Shown piece after piece: positions 1-7,175 of a stretch of 35,293 nucleotides of DNA. Both the position numbers and the translations under genes were made by a program. The first letter of the stretch is position 1, and the number at the start of each line of letters is the position of its first letter. Below the pieces are notes generated by a model. The model saw only the letters and a list, made by a program, of their open reading frames with translations, was not told where the DNA came from and did not search any database. Origin of the DNA: Nonomuraea antri (GTDB lineage: Bacteria; Actinomycetota; Actinomycetes; Streptosporangiales; Streptosporangiaceae); the NCBI RefSeq assembly GCF_013283785.1, contig NZ_JABCPZ010000102.1, positions 1-35,293 of the forward strand. The letters run 5' to 3'.

Positions 1-2
1 AG

Positions 3-1043
3 TCCCCCACGTCCACCCCCACCAGAACAGCACCCTCCGCGGCCGGGTGGACGCCGCGTACCCCGGCGCCCGCACAGTCGCCTCCCGCCAAGGGCGCCCC
101 GGTGGCGTTGCCCGGCGGGCTGGGGACCGCGTACGAGGATCCCGCCGACGCCGTACGCCTGGCCTACCTCCGGGCCGGCCAGAACCGGGCGTATGCCCGC
201 GACCCGCGCACCGGCGCCTTCGCCGACATCGGACCGCACACCGTGGTCGCCGAGCCGTCGCCGGACGGGCGCTGGCTGGCCTGGTTCAACACCTTGTACG
301 CCGCCTCGTCCGACCACCTGGCCCTGTCCTTCCACGACCGGCTGACCGGTGAGCGGTTCAGTGTGCCGGTGTTGCGTCCGCCGTACCAGAGCCTGACGCC
401 GGCCTGGTCGCGGGACGGCACGAAGGTGCTCCTGTCGGCCCAGCGCTACGAGCGGTTCGGGGACAAGGACGTCCCGGTCACCGTGGGCTACGTGATCGTC
501 GACGTGGCCGCGCGTACGGCCAGGTTCGTGGCCACCGGCGACGCGCTGGAGGTACGGCAGGCGGCCCGCGCGGCGGCCGGGAAGCTGGACCCGTCCAGGT
601 ACTACTCCGAGTACCGGTGGGCGCCCGACGGGCGGACGGTGGCGGCCAGGTTCCTGACCGCCGAGTGGGGGCACGGCGTGCGTTTCCGTGACGCCGAGTC
701 CGGCCGGGTGACGCGCATGATGCACTGGGTGGGGCAGGCGCAGGGGCTCACCGACTGGTTCTCGCCCAGCGGGCGGCGGTTCGTGACCAGCGGTTGCGCC
801 GCCTACCTCGCCGCGTGCGTGTGGCGGACGTCCGACGGCTCCAGGGAGGCCACCGTCCGGGTCCCGACCGGCGCGACGACCCTGGGCTGGTACGACGACC
901 GCCACCTCATCCACCTGGTGCCGGACGGCGAGAGTCGGCGCCGGGTGGTCGTGGTCGATCTGTCGGGCAAGCGGGTCAGGACGCTGGCCGAGCTGCGGGT
1001 GCCCGACGAGGCGGTGGTCGACCTGCGTTACGGCCCAGGATGA
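3..1043 (+). CDS. Beta-propeller (WD40/TolB-like) protein, 5' end outside the window
   Basis: The reading frame is open from the left edge of the window, so the gene is cut. The first 35 or so visible residues are a Pro/Ala/Thr-rich linker, followed by about 310 residues of propeller-like sequence. Recurrent blade signatures such as SPDGRWLAWF, SRDGTKVLLS, APDGRTVAARF and SPSGRRFVTS each carry the D-G/S-G-R/T turn of WD40/TolB-type blades. It is clearly paralogous to the C-terminal half of the kinase that follows: both end with VDLSGKRVRTLAEL or IDLTGRPVRVLAEL. I therefore infer that the missing 5' part encodes a second membrane-anchored Ser/Thr kinase or a similar anchor. The propeller would act outside the cytoplasm as a ligand- or protein-binding sensor. 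The stop TGA overlaps the ATG of the next gene (ATGA), suggesting translational coupling. A GTG at 102 could be a start, but the uninterrupted upstream frame argues against it. Confidence 0.75.
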   Translation, partial: SPTSTPTRTAPSAAGWTPRTPAPAQSPPAKGAPVALPGGLGTAYEDPADAVRLAYLRAGQNRAYARDPRTGAFADIGPHTVVAEPSPDGRWLAWFNTLYAASSDHLALSFHDRLTGERFSVPVLRPPYQSLTPAWSRDGTKVLLSAQRYERFGDKDVPVTVGYVIVDVAARTARFVATGDALEVRQAARAAAGKLDPSRYYSEYRWAPDGRTVAARFLTAEWGHGVRFRDAESGRVTRMMHWVGQAQGLTDWFSPSGRRFVTSGCAAYLAACVWRTSDGSREATVRVPTGATTLGWYDDRHLIHLVPDGESRRRVVVVDLSGKRVRTLAELRVPDEAVVDLRYGPG

Positions 1044-1111
1044 GCGGCCCGACGAGCGGCCCGATGAGCGGCCCGACGAGCGGCAGGGTGAGCGGCGGGG
1101 TGAGTGGCCGG
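1040..1111 (+). repeat. Six 12-bp degenerate tandem repeats at the kinase start
   Basis: The units follow ATGAGCGGCCCG, with first codons ATG, ACG, ATG, ACG, GTG and GTG. They encode an (M/T/V)SG(P/G/R) repeat. The array starts exactly at the stop/start overlap of the two propeller genes and supplies several candidate start codons. Confidence 0.85.
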
Positions 1112-3220
1112 GGCCGCATCAGCAACCGGGTGACCGCCGATCCGCTGCTGCCCGGCGATCCCGGCCTGGTCGACGGCTACGTGGTGCGCGGACGGCTGGG
1201 CGCGGGCGGCCAGGGCGTCGTCTACCTGGCCGAGGACCCCGAAGGCCGGCCGGTGGCGGTCAAGATGTTGCGGGTCCCCGACGAGGAGTCGGCCGCGCTG
1301 CTGCGCCGCGAGGCGGAGGTGCTGCCTCGGATGGCCGCCTTCTGCACCGCCCAGGTGCTGGAGGTCGGCACGGCGGACGACGCGCCGTACGTGGTCAGCG
1401 AGTACATCGAGGGCCCCACCCTGCAGCAGGCGGTGGCCACGCGCGGGCCGCTGCGCGGGCGCGAGCTGCACCGGCTCGCGGTGGGCACGATCACCGCGCT
1501 GACCGCGATCCACCGGGCCGGGGTGGTGCACAGGGACTTCAAGCCGGGCAACGTCCTGCTCAGCCCGGAGGGTCCTCGGGTGATCGATTTCGGCATCGCA
1601 CGGCCGGCCGGGGACTTGGCGGCGGGCGAGGAGATCGTGGGCACCCCGCCTTACATGGCGCCGGAGCAGTTCCGGCCGGGGGCGGCGGGCGCGGCGGCGG
1701 ATCTGTTCGCGTGGGGGGCGACGATGGTGTTCGCGTCCTCGGGGAGCCCGCCGTTCGGGGTGGGTGATCTGCCCGCGCTGGTCAACCGGATCCTGCGCGA
1801 CGAGCCCGACCTGGGGGCGCTCGACGGGGACCTGCGCGAGCTGGCCGCCGCGTGTCTGGCCAAGCGGGCGCGGGACCGTCCGGCGGCCCGCGAGGTGCTG
1901 CTACGCCTGCTCGGCCGCCCCACCGGCGGCCCCGGCACGCCCAACGCCGGCATCAGCGGGCCCACCTCCGACCCCGGCACGCCCGACGCCGACCCCGGCC
2001 GACCCACCCCCGACATCAACGGGTCCTCCGCCGACCACGGCGGGTCCATCGCCGACGTCAACCGGGCGTCCGCCTCCTCCGCCGCCCCAGGCCCGGATGA
2101 GGTGGACGACGCGCTCACCGCCGGTCGCGCCGTCGCGCTGTCCACGCCCGACCGGAATCCTCCCGCCCGCCGACATCCTCCCGCCCGTCGACATCCCTCC
2201 GACGATCGGCGCGAGCGGCCGCGAACACCGCGGGCGTGGCGGTCCCGGGCGGTGGCCGCGGTGGCGGCCGTGGTGGTCGCGGTCCTGGTCACGGCGAGCG
2301 TGGTGCTGTTCGCCGTCCAGCGGACGCCAGTGACCCTGGCCGTCCGGGGCCCGCTGGCCACGGACGCGCGTGCCGTCCCGGTGCCCGAGCTGGGCGCCAC
2401 GCTGCACGAGCATCCGACGGATCCGCTGCGGCTGACCGCCTTCCTGCGCGGTTCGACGGCTCTCAGCGAGGGCCTGGCGTTCTCGGCCGGGCTGCGGGCA
2501 GCCTCCGGCGCGGGCTTCCAGCGGGTCGCCGCCCGCATGTTGCCGGTGGTCTCGCCGGACGGCACGGCGGTGGCGTACGTCCACGAGTCACCCGATCTGG
2601 CCGTCGAGCACGCCGGCGGGGTGCGTTTCACCCGGCGGGACCTGTCCGGCGAGTTCTGGGTGGATGCGGTGCGTCCGCCGCTCGCCGTGCGCCGGCCGTT
2701 GTGGTCGCCGGACGGCACGCGGGTGCTGGTCACGGTCTGGGACACCGCCGCCGGCGGCCGTACCACCGGGTTCGCCCTGGTGGATCCGGTGGCCCGAACC
2801 GCCTCCGTGATCTCCGCCCCGGCCGCCGAGGACTACGTCTGGGCCGGTGACCGGGCGGTCGCCCGCGCCCGGGGCACGGACCGGATCACCGTCCACGACC
2901 TGTCGGGGGCGGTGGTCAGGACGCTGACCGGCGTCAGGCAGCCGGAGGGCACGGTGCCGCTGTTCGCGCCCGACGGCCGCCTGGCCACCCTGTGCCCGGG
3001 GAGCGGCGACAGCGCCTGCGTGCTCGACGGCGTCACCGGCCGCCGTCTCGCCACCGTGCCGCTGCCGCCCGGCGGCCGGCTCTGGTTCTGGTACGGCGCC
3101 GACCACCTGGCGGTGTTCGCGCCGCCCCGGCTGCAGGCGATCGACCTGACGGGCCGGCCGGTGCGTGTGCTGGCCGAACTGCCGGGCGGCGCCTGGTCCA
3201 CCCACTGGAGCGCCCGCTGA
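1040..3220 (+). CDS. Membrane-anchored Ser/Thr protein kinase with C-terminal beta-propeller
   Basis: A PknB-type (Hanks) kinase of about 726 residues. The kinase domain is about residues 45-292: glycine loop GRLGAGGQGVVY, Lys75 in VAVKML, catalytic loop HRDFKPGN with Asp166, DFG at 183-185 and MAPEQF at the activation-loop end. A Pro/Ser/Asp-rich juxtamembrane linker (293-400) contains the small repeat PPARRHP. One membrane helix follows at about 404-426. The outer 300 residues are TolB/WD40-like propeller blades (PDGTAVAYVH, SPDGTRVLVTV). The topology is cytoplasmic kinase, membrane, external sensor propeller. The ATG overlaps the upstream stop. The first 24 codons are six degenerate 12-bp repeats, each beginning ATG, ACG or GTG, so the true start may lie at 1040, 1064, 1088 or 1100. 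HRDFKPGN instead of HRDLKPxN is a mild variation and should be active. Substrates are unknown. Confidence 0.92.
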   Translation: MSGPTSGPMSGPTSGRVSGGVSGRGRISNRVTADPLLPGDPGLVDGYVVRGRLGAGGQGVVYLAEDPEGRPVAVKMLRVPDEESAALLRREAEVLPRMAAFCTAQVLEVGTADDAPYVVSEYIEGPTLQQAVATRGPLRGRELHRLAVGTITALTAIHRAGVVHRDFKPGNVLLSPEGPRVIDFGIARPAGDLAAGEEIVGTPPYMAPEQFRPGAAGAAADLFAWGATMVFASSGSPPFGVGDLPALVNRILRDEPDLGALDGDLRELAAACLAKRARDRPAAREVLLRLLGRPTGGPGTPNAGISGPTSDPGTPDADPGRPTPDINGSSADHGGSIADVNRASASSAAPGPDEVDDALTAGRAVALSTPDRNPPARRHPPARRHPSDDRRERPRTPRAWRSRAVAAVAAVVVAVLVTASVVLFAVQRTPVTLAVRGPLATDARAVPVPELGATLHEHPTDPLRLTAFLRGSTALSEGLAFSAGLRAASGAGFQRVAARMLPVVSPDGTAVAYVHESPDLAVEHAGGVRFTRRDLSGEFWVDAVRPPLAVRRPLWSPDGTRVLVTVWDTAAGGRTTGFALVDPVARTASVISAPAAEDYVWAGDRAVARARGTDRITVHDLSGAVVRTLTGVRQPEGTVPLFAPDGRLATLCPGSGDSACVLDGVTGRRLATVPLPPGGRLWFWYGADHLAVFAPPRLQAIDLTGRPVRVLAELPGGAWSTHWSAR

Positions 3221-3240
3221 CGGACACGGCCGCCGCCCGG

Positions 3241-3381
3241 GGAATCCCGATCACCGCCGGTCGGAAGTCCCGATCGCCACCCGCCCAGAAGTCCCGCTCA
3301 CCGCCGGTCGGAAGTCCCGCTCACCGCCCGCCGGAAGTCCCGATCATTGCTCGGTCGGGAATCCCGATCATCGCCGCCCGG
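3241..3381. repeat. Six degenerate 22-25 bp tandem repeats downstream of the kinase gene
   Basis: The units resemble GGAAGTCCCGATCACCGCC followed by GGTC or CGCC. They begin at 3241, 3263, 3288, 3310, 3333 and 3357, starting about 20 bp after the kinase stop. The units have no strong internal dyad, so this does not look like a terminator. The array fills most of the gap before the SGNH hydrolase. I see no coding potential specific to it. Confidence 0.85.
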
Positions 3382-3425
3382 TTGACCCGGACATCGCCGT
3401 ACGAGGATGAACGGGAGTGACGAGG

Positions 3426-4559
3426 ATGGCCGGACAGTGGGTTGCGGGCTTCAGGTCCGCGGTGATCAGCCCGTTCGAGCAGATCAAGCTGGCGGAGCCG
3501 CGCGGCTTCCGCGACGAGACGGTACGTCAGACGCTGGTGCTGGCCGGGGGCGGCGAGCGGATCCGGGTACGGCTCACCAACCGCTACGGCCGCGACCCGC
3601 TGACCATCGGGGCCACGCGGGTCGCGCTACGCCGGGCGGAGGACGCGATCGTCCAGGAGACGACGCGCGAGGTGCGGTTCGGCGGCGCGGGCGAGGTGGT
3701 GATCCCGCCGGGTGGCGAGGTGGTCAGCGACCCGGTGGAGCTGGCCGTCGAGGCCGGCGCGGAGCTGGCGTTAAGCCTGCACCTGCCGGACGAGACCGGG
3801 CTCGCCACGTTCTCGCACCAGCCGGTCGAGACCGCGTACGTGGCGCGCGGGAACCAGGTGGACGCGCCGGCGCTGCCCGGTGCGGACGAGGTCGTCGCCC
3901 GCTTCTACGTCTCAGGCGTGGACGTGTCGGCCCCGGACGGCACCGCGATCGCGGTGGCGTTCGGCGACTCCTGGTTCGAGGGTGTGGGCACCACGATCGG
4001 GGCGAACCAGCGGTCGGTGGACGCGCTGAACGCGCGGCTGAAGCGCGGCTGGGTGGTCAACCAGGGCATCGCGGGGAACCGGCTGCTGGTCGGCGAGATC
4101 GGCGAGCACGCCCTGGCCCGGCTGGAGCGGGACGCGCTGTCGGTGCCCGGCGTGTCACACGTGCTGGTGCATTTCGGGATCAACGACCTGGGCCTGCCCG
4201 GGATGGCGGGCGAGCCGCCGGCCACGTCCGACGACCTGATCGCCGGGTTCGCCGAGCTGGCCGGACGCGTCCGCGGGGCGGGGCTGAAGGTCCTGGTCGC
4301 CACCATCGGGCCGTTCGCCGGGGCGATCTATCCGGGGGTCAGCACGCCGGAGGGGCTGGCCGTGCGCCGCGTGGTGAACGAGTGGATCCGCGTCGGCGAC
4401 GGGTTCGACGGCGTCTTCGACGTCGCACGAGCCGTCCAGAACCCGGACGATCCCGACTTCATCCACCCGGACTTCGACAGCGGCGACGGCATGCATCTCA
4501 ACGACGCCGGCGCCCGCGCGATGGCCGAGTCGGTGAACCTGGCCGATCTGGGCTGGTGA
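3426..4559 (+). CDS. SGNH/GDSL-family hydrolase (esterase/lipase-like)
   Basis: A 377-residue SGNH hydrolase. All four blocks are visible: GDSW with nucleophile Ser182 (block I), GIAGNRLL (block II, oxyanion Gly and Asn in GxxGN), HFGINDLG (block III, G-x-N-D) and DGMHLND with Asp354 and His357 (block V). About 170 residues precede the catalytic domain and look like a beta-rich accessory domain (RVRLTNRYG, then VVIPPGGEVVSDPVEL), as in two-domain GDSL esterases of actinomycetes. No signal peptide is evident, so it is probably cytoplasmic or exported by another route. I chose ATG 3426 because GGGAG lies 8 bp upstream; GTG 3417 would add three residues. The substrate cannot be told: acetylated glycans and lipids are both possible. 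A hairpin follows the stop. Confidence 0.9.
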   Translation: MAGQWVAGFRSAVISPFEQIKLAEPRGFRDETVRQTLVLAGGGERIRVRLTNRYGRDPLTIGATRVALRRAEDAIVQETTREVRFGGAGEVVIPPGGEVVSDPVELAVEAGAELALSLHLPDETGLATFSHQPVETAYVARGNQVDAPALPGADEVVARFYVSGVDVSAPDGTAIAVAFGDSWFEGVGTTIGANQRSVDALNARLKRGWVVNQGIAGNRLLVGEIGEHALARLERDALSVPGVSHVLVHFGINDLGLPGMAGEPPATSDDLIAGFAELAGRVRGAGLKVLVATIGPFAGAIYPGVSTPEGLAVRRVVNEWIRVGDGFDGVFDVARAVQNPDDPDFIHPDFDSGDGMHLNDAGARAMAESVNLADLGW

Positions 4560-4630
4560 CCAGGGCGGAGGCCGTGTCAGCGCCGTGTCAGCGGCTGCGG
4601 CGATCGTTCTTCCCGTAACGAGCGGACGGG

Positions 4631-4659
4631 GGACGCGGGCCGATCAGGGGCCCGCGTCC
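4631..4659 (+). terminator. Intrinsic terminator-like hairpin after the SGNH hydrolase
   Basis: A perfect 11-bp stem, GGACGCGGGCC paired with GGCCCGCGTCC, has a 7-nt loop (4642-4648). It has no U-tract, which is usual for actinobacterial hairpin terminators. It separates the SGNH gene from the beta-lactamase-like gene, so the two are probably separate transcripts. Confidence 0.7.
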
Positions 4660-4696
4660 GGACGATCCCGGCCGCGACACGGGAGGAGCGACGGCG

Positions 4697-6169
4697 ATGC
4701 CGCAGGAAAAGATCGCGCAGGAGAAGACCGCACAGGAGAAGGTGCCGCAAGAGGAGTTGTCGCAGGCAGAGCTGTCACAAGCAGAGCTGTCACAGGCGGA
4801 ATTGTCGGCCTTCGTGGCGGAGGCGGCCGAGGAGTTCGGGATCCCGGGCGTGGCCGTCGGCGTGCTGGCCGGCGGCCTGGAGCTCACCGCCTGCCACGGC
4901 GTGACGAGCCTGGACAACCCGCTGCCGGTGACGGACACGACGCTGTTCCACCTGGCCTCGGTGACCAAGACGTTCACCGCGACCGCGCTGATGCGGCTGG
5001 TCGCCGAGGGCGCGGTGGAGCTGGACGCGCCGGTGCGCCGCTACGTCCCCGAGCTGAGACTCGCCGACGAGCGGGCCGCGGCCGAGATCACCGTGCTGAA
5101 CCTGCTCAACCACACCTCCGGCCTGGACTGGAACCTGGTCGAGGACGGCGACGGCGACGGGGACGGGTCGCTGGCCGCGTTCGTGGCGAAGATGGCGAAA
5201 CTGCCGCAGCTCACGCCGCCCGGCGCCCGCGCCTCCTACAGCCAGGCCGGCTACAACCTGGCCGGACGGGTCGTCGAGAAGGTCACCGGGCTGCCCTTCG
5301 AGCAGGCCGTCGCCTCGCTCGTGCTGAAGCCGACCGGGCTGGACGGCACCTTCTTCGACCCGGACGACATCATGGTCCGCCGCTTCGCCGTGGGCCACAA
5401 CCGCGACGACGACGGACGGCTGCGGTTCGCCCGGCCGTGGACGTCGTGGCGGGCCGGCACGCACGGCGACAACCCCGGCGGGGGCATCGCGTCCTCGGTG
5501 CGCGACCTGCTGCGCTGGGCCAGGTTCCACCTCGGCACGGGTGACGGCGTGCTGCCCGCCGACCTGCTGCACCGGATGCGGGAGCGCACGGTCGAGCTGC
5601 GCGGCAGCACGCTGGGCGACGGGTTCGGCATCTGCTGGTTCCTGCGGGACGTGGGCGGCCTGCGCGCGATCGGGCACGGCGGATCGGGCAACGGCCAGTT
5701 CGCCGAGCTGCTGCTGGTGCCGGAACGCGACTTCGCCGTCGTCTCCCTGGCCAACGCGGGGCCGGACGGCTACCGCTTCAACCAGGCCGTCGTCCGCTGG
5801 GCGCTGGAGCACTGCCTCGGCGTGGCCGAGCGTGACCCGGAGCCGATCCCGTACGAGGCGGCGCGGGCCCGCGAGGTCGCCGGACGTTACACGAACGACG
5901 TGATGAACCTCGACATCGAGACCGACGGGTCGCGGCTCACGCTCGCGGTGGGGATCAAGCCGGAGATCCGCGGGTCGGCGAACACCGACATGCCCCCGGA
6001 CTACCCACCGGCCGCCATGGGCTTCCTGCCCGGCGACGGCGACGAGTACATCCTGGTCGAGGGCGGGCTGACGGGGCAGCGCGGCTTCTTCTCCCGCGGC
6101 AGCGACGGCGCGATCACCGGCGTCGACCTGGCCGGCCGCCTCTTCACCCGGCTCACGCCCTCCTCATGA
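4697..6169 (+). CDS. Serine hydrolase, class C beta-lactamase/DD-peptidase family
   Basis: A 490-residue penicillin-binding-protein-like serine hydrolase of the beta-lactamase class C/esterase EstB group. The catalytic SxxK is S88-VT-K91, with the serine acting as nucleophile. The Tyr motif is Y181-S-Q, with Gln where Asn is commonest. The third motif is GHGG at 326-329, replacing KTG as in the esterase-like branch. A C-terminal extension (about 390-490) resembles the beta-barrel found after this domain in D-aminopeptidase-like members. The first 37 residues are unusual: tandem AQEK-type repeats, then SQAEL repeats, probably a charged helix. There is no signal peptide, so a cytoplasmic esterase or peptidase is more likely than a periplasmic beta-lactamase. 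The start ATG has GGAGG about 9 bp upstream. An Asp-Gly run lies at 150-157. Confidence 0.9.
   Translation: MPQEKIAQEKTAQEKVPQEELSQAELSQAELSQAELSAFVAEAAEEFGIPGVAVGVLAGGLELTACHGVTSLDNPLPVTDTTLFHLASVTKTFTATALMRLVAEGAVELDAPVRRYVPELRLADERAAAEITVLNLLNHTSGLDWNLVEDGDGDGDGSLAAFVAKMAKLPQLTPPGARASYSQAGYNLAGRVVEKVTGLPFEQAVASLVLKPTGLDGTFFDPDDIMVRRFAVGHNRDDDGRLRFARPWTSWRAGTHGDNPGGGIASSVRDLLRWARFHLGTGDGVLPADLLHRMRERTVELRGSTLGDGFGICWFLRDVGGLRAIGHGGSGNGQFAELLLVPERDFAVVSLANAGPDGYRFNQAVVRWALEHCLGVAERDPEPIPYEAARAREVAGRYTNDVMNLDIETDGSRLTLAVGIKPEIRGSANTDMPPDYPPAAMGFLPGDGDEYILVEGGLTGQRGFFSRGSDGAITGVDLAGRLFTRLTPSS
4703..4803 (+). repeat. In-frame 15-bp repeats encoding AQEK and SQAEL runs
   Basis: Three imperfect units coding for a QEK(I/T/V)(A/P) pattern are followed by about four units coding for LSQAE (TCGCAGGCAGAGCTG and variants). 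The repeat is in frame and forms the N-terminal extension of the serine hydrolase. It is probably an alpha-helical charged tail. Confidence 0.8.
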
Positions 6170-6207
6170 GCCCGCACAAAACCGGGGGTCGCGCACGTCC
6201 GGGGGCG

Positions 6208-6333
6208 GGCTTCACAGGACCGGAGCCGACTTCACGGGACCGGAGCCGACTTCACGGGCCAGAACGGACTTCACGGGCCGGGACGGACTTCACGGGCCGG
6301 GACGGACTTCACGACCGGAGCCGACTTCCGGGG
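6208..6333. repeat. Six 18-20 bp tandem repeats between convergent genes
   Basis: The units follow GACTTCACGGGCCGGGACG or GACTTCACGGGACCGGAGCC. They begin at 6208, 6228, 6248, 6267, 6286 and 6305, with a partial seventh at 6323. The stop codon of the minus-strand regulator (6290-6292) lies inside the fifth unit, so part of the array encodes that protein's Pro/Gly/Arg tail. The array starts about 38 bp after the serine hydrolase stop. Confidence 0.9.
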
Positions 6334-7027
6334 CCGGGGCCGGGGCCGGCGGCATCGGCATCAGGTGCCGCCAGCGCTCGGCCGACTCCAGCGTGTCGAG
6401 GCTGATCCGCTCCAGGAACGCCCCCGCCCCGGCCAGCCGCCGCCCCACGGGCGTGTCGAGCCCGGCCGTCTCCCCCGCCGCCATCGTGACCGCGGCCGCC
6501 TCGAGTGTCTGCCAGGAGCTGGTCACCATGGCGTGGTACCAGGTGTCGTCGTCGACCACGTAGATGTCGCGCCGCCGCCGCTGGTCGCGTTCGCGCCTGA
6601 TCATCCCCTGCTGGATCAGGTAGGTGACGGCGGTTGAGACGGACGCCGGGCTGACCCGCAGCCGGCGCGCCAGCTCGGCCGCGCTGAGCCGGCCGGTCTC
6701 CGACAGCAACAGGTCGATGAGCACCCGCGCGGTCATCCGCGGCAGCCCCATCCTGACCGCCATCTCGACGACCTCGGCCTGCGCCGCGTCGGCGGGCACG
6801 CCGGCCCCGGACGGGGGCGCCGGCGTGCCGCGCCTGGCCCGCCGCTCCGTCGCCCGGTGCGCCTGCTCGGGACGGTATCCGCCGGGGCCGCCGTTGCGGC
6901 CGATCTCCCTGCTGATCGTCGAGGTCGGACGGTCGAGCCGCCGGGCGATCTCGGCGTAGGAGAGCCGTTCGGCGAGCCCGGCCGCGATGCGGCGGCGCTC
7001 CTGCTGGGTCAGCCTTCCTCCTGGCAC
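6290..7027 (-). CDS. GbsR/MarR-type regulator with N-terminal IS30-like HTH
   Basis: A two-domain regulator of about 245 residues. Residues 5-60 match the IS30-transposase-type HTH (HTH_38): LTQQERRRIAAGL, then SYAEIARRLDRPTSTISREI, ending RNGG and a YRPEQAHRATERRARR tail. Residues 85-200 are a MarR/GbsR winged helix (MTARVLIDLLLSETGRLSAA, then ELARRLRVSPASVSTAVTYL and GMIRRERDQRRRRDIYVV). The Pro/Ala-rich C-terminus runs into a tandem repeat. It is divergent from the P450 and probably controls both genes. The start is uncertain. I favour GTG 7027, because a -35-like TTGCAA (7063-7058) and -10-like AATAAT (7039-7034) would give a leaderless message; an upstream TTG at 7063 extends the frame by 12 residues. 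No transposase catalytic domain is present. Confidence 0.8.
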   Translation of the reverse strand: MPGGRLTQQERRRIAAGLAERLSYAEIARRLDRPTSTISREIGRNGGPGGYRPEQAHRATERRARRGTPAPPSGAGVPADAAQAEVVEMAVRMGLPRMTARVLIDLLLSETGRLSAAELARRLRVSPASVSTAVTYLIQQGMIRRERDQRRRRDIYVVDDDTWYHAMVTSSWQTLEAAAVTMAAGETAGLDTPVGRRLAGAGAFLERISLDTLESAERWRHLMPMPPAPAPAPEVGSGREVRPGP

Positions 7028-7055
7028 GACGCCATTATTGCGTTCGAGCCCTTCC

Positions 7056-7096
7056 CATTGCAACGAACCATTGCATTCGGATTCATCGTCATTGCA
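7056..7096. promoter_or_regulatory. CATTGCA operator cluster in the regulator-P450 divergent promoter
   Basis: CATTGCA occurs three times (7056, 7069, 7090). The first two overlap an inverted repeat TGCAA-N7-TTGCA (7059-7075). The cluster lies in a locally AT-rich gap between divergent genes and overlaps the likely -35 of the regulator. It is a probable binding site for the MarR-type protein; this is inferred, not shown. Confidence 0.6.
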
Positions 7097-7138
7097 TCAA
7101 TATCCCTGGCTCCACCTGGGATTACACCAACACATCGA

Positions 7139-7168
7139 TTGACAGTCATTTTCCGAGCAACGTAGCTT
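7139..7168 (+). promoter_or_regulatory. P450 promoter, apparently leaderless
   Basis: A consensus -35 TTGACA (7139-7144) is followed after 18 bp by -10 TAGCTT (7163-7168). Only 7 bp separate the -10 from the ATG at 7176, and there is no Shine-Dalgarno. Transcription should start at or next to the A of ATG. Confidence 0.65.
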
Positions 7169-7175
7169 TCAAGAC

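Noticed and set aside
3241..3381. CRISPR-like array
   Set aside because: The units are contiguous and degenerate with no unique spacers, and there are no cas genes. It is a tandem repeat.
6166..6405. 79-codon frame after the serine hydrolase stop
   Set aside because: It is encoded almost entirely by the tandem repeat, has no ribosome site and runs into the opposite-strand regulator gene.
6940..7027. IS30 insertion sequence
   Set aside because: Only the HTH is IS30-like. There is no DDE catalytic domain and no terminal inverted repeats; it is part of a regulator.
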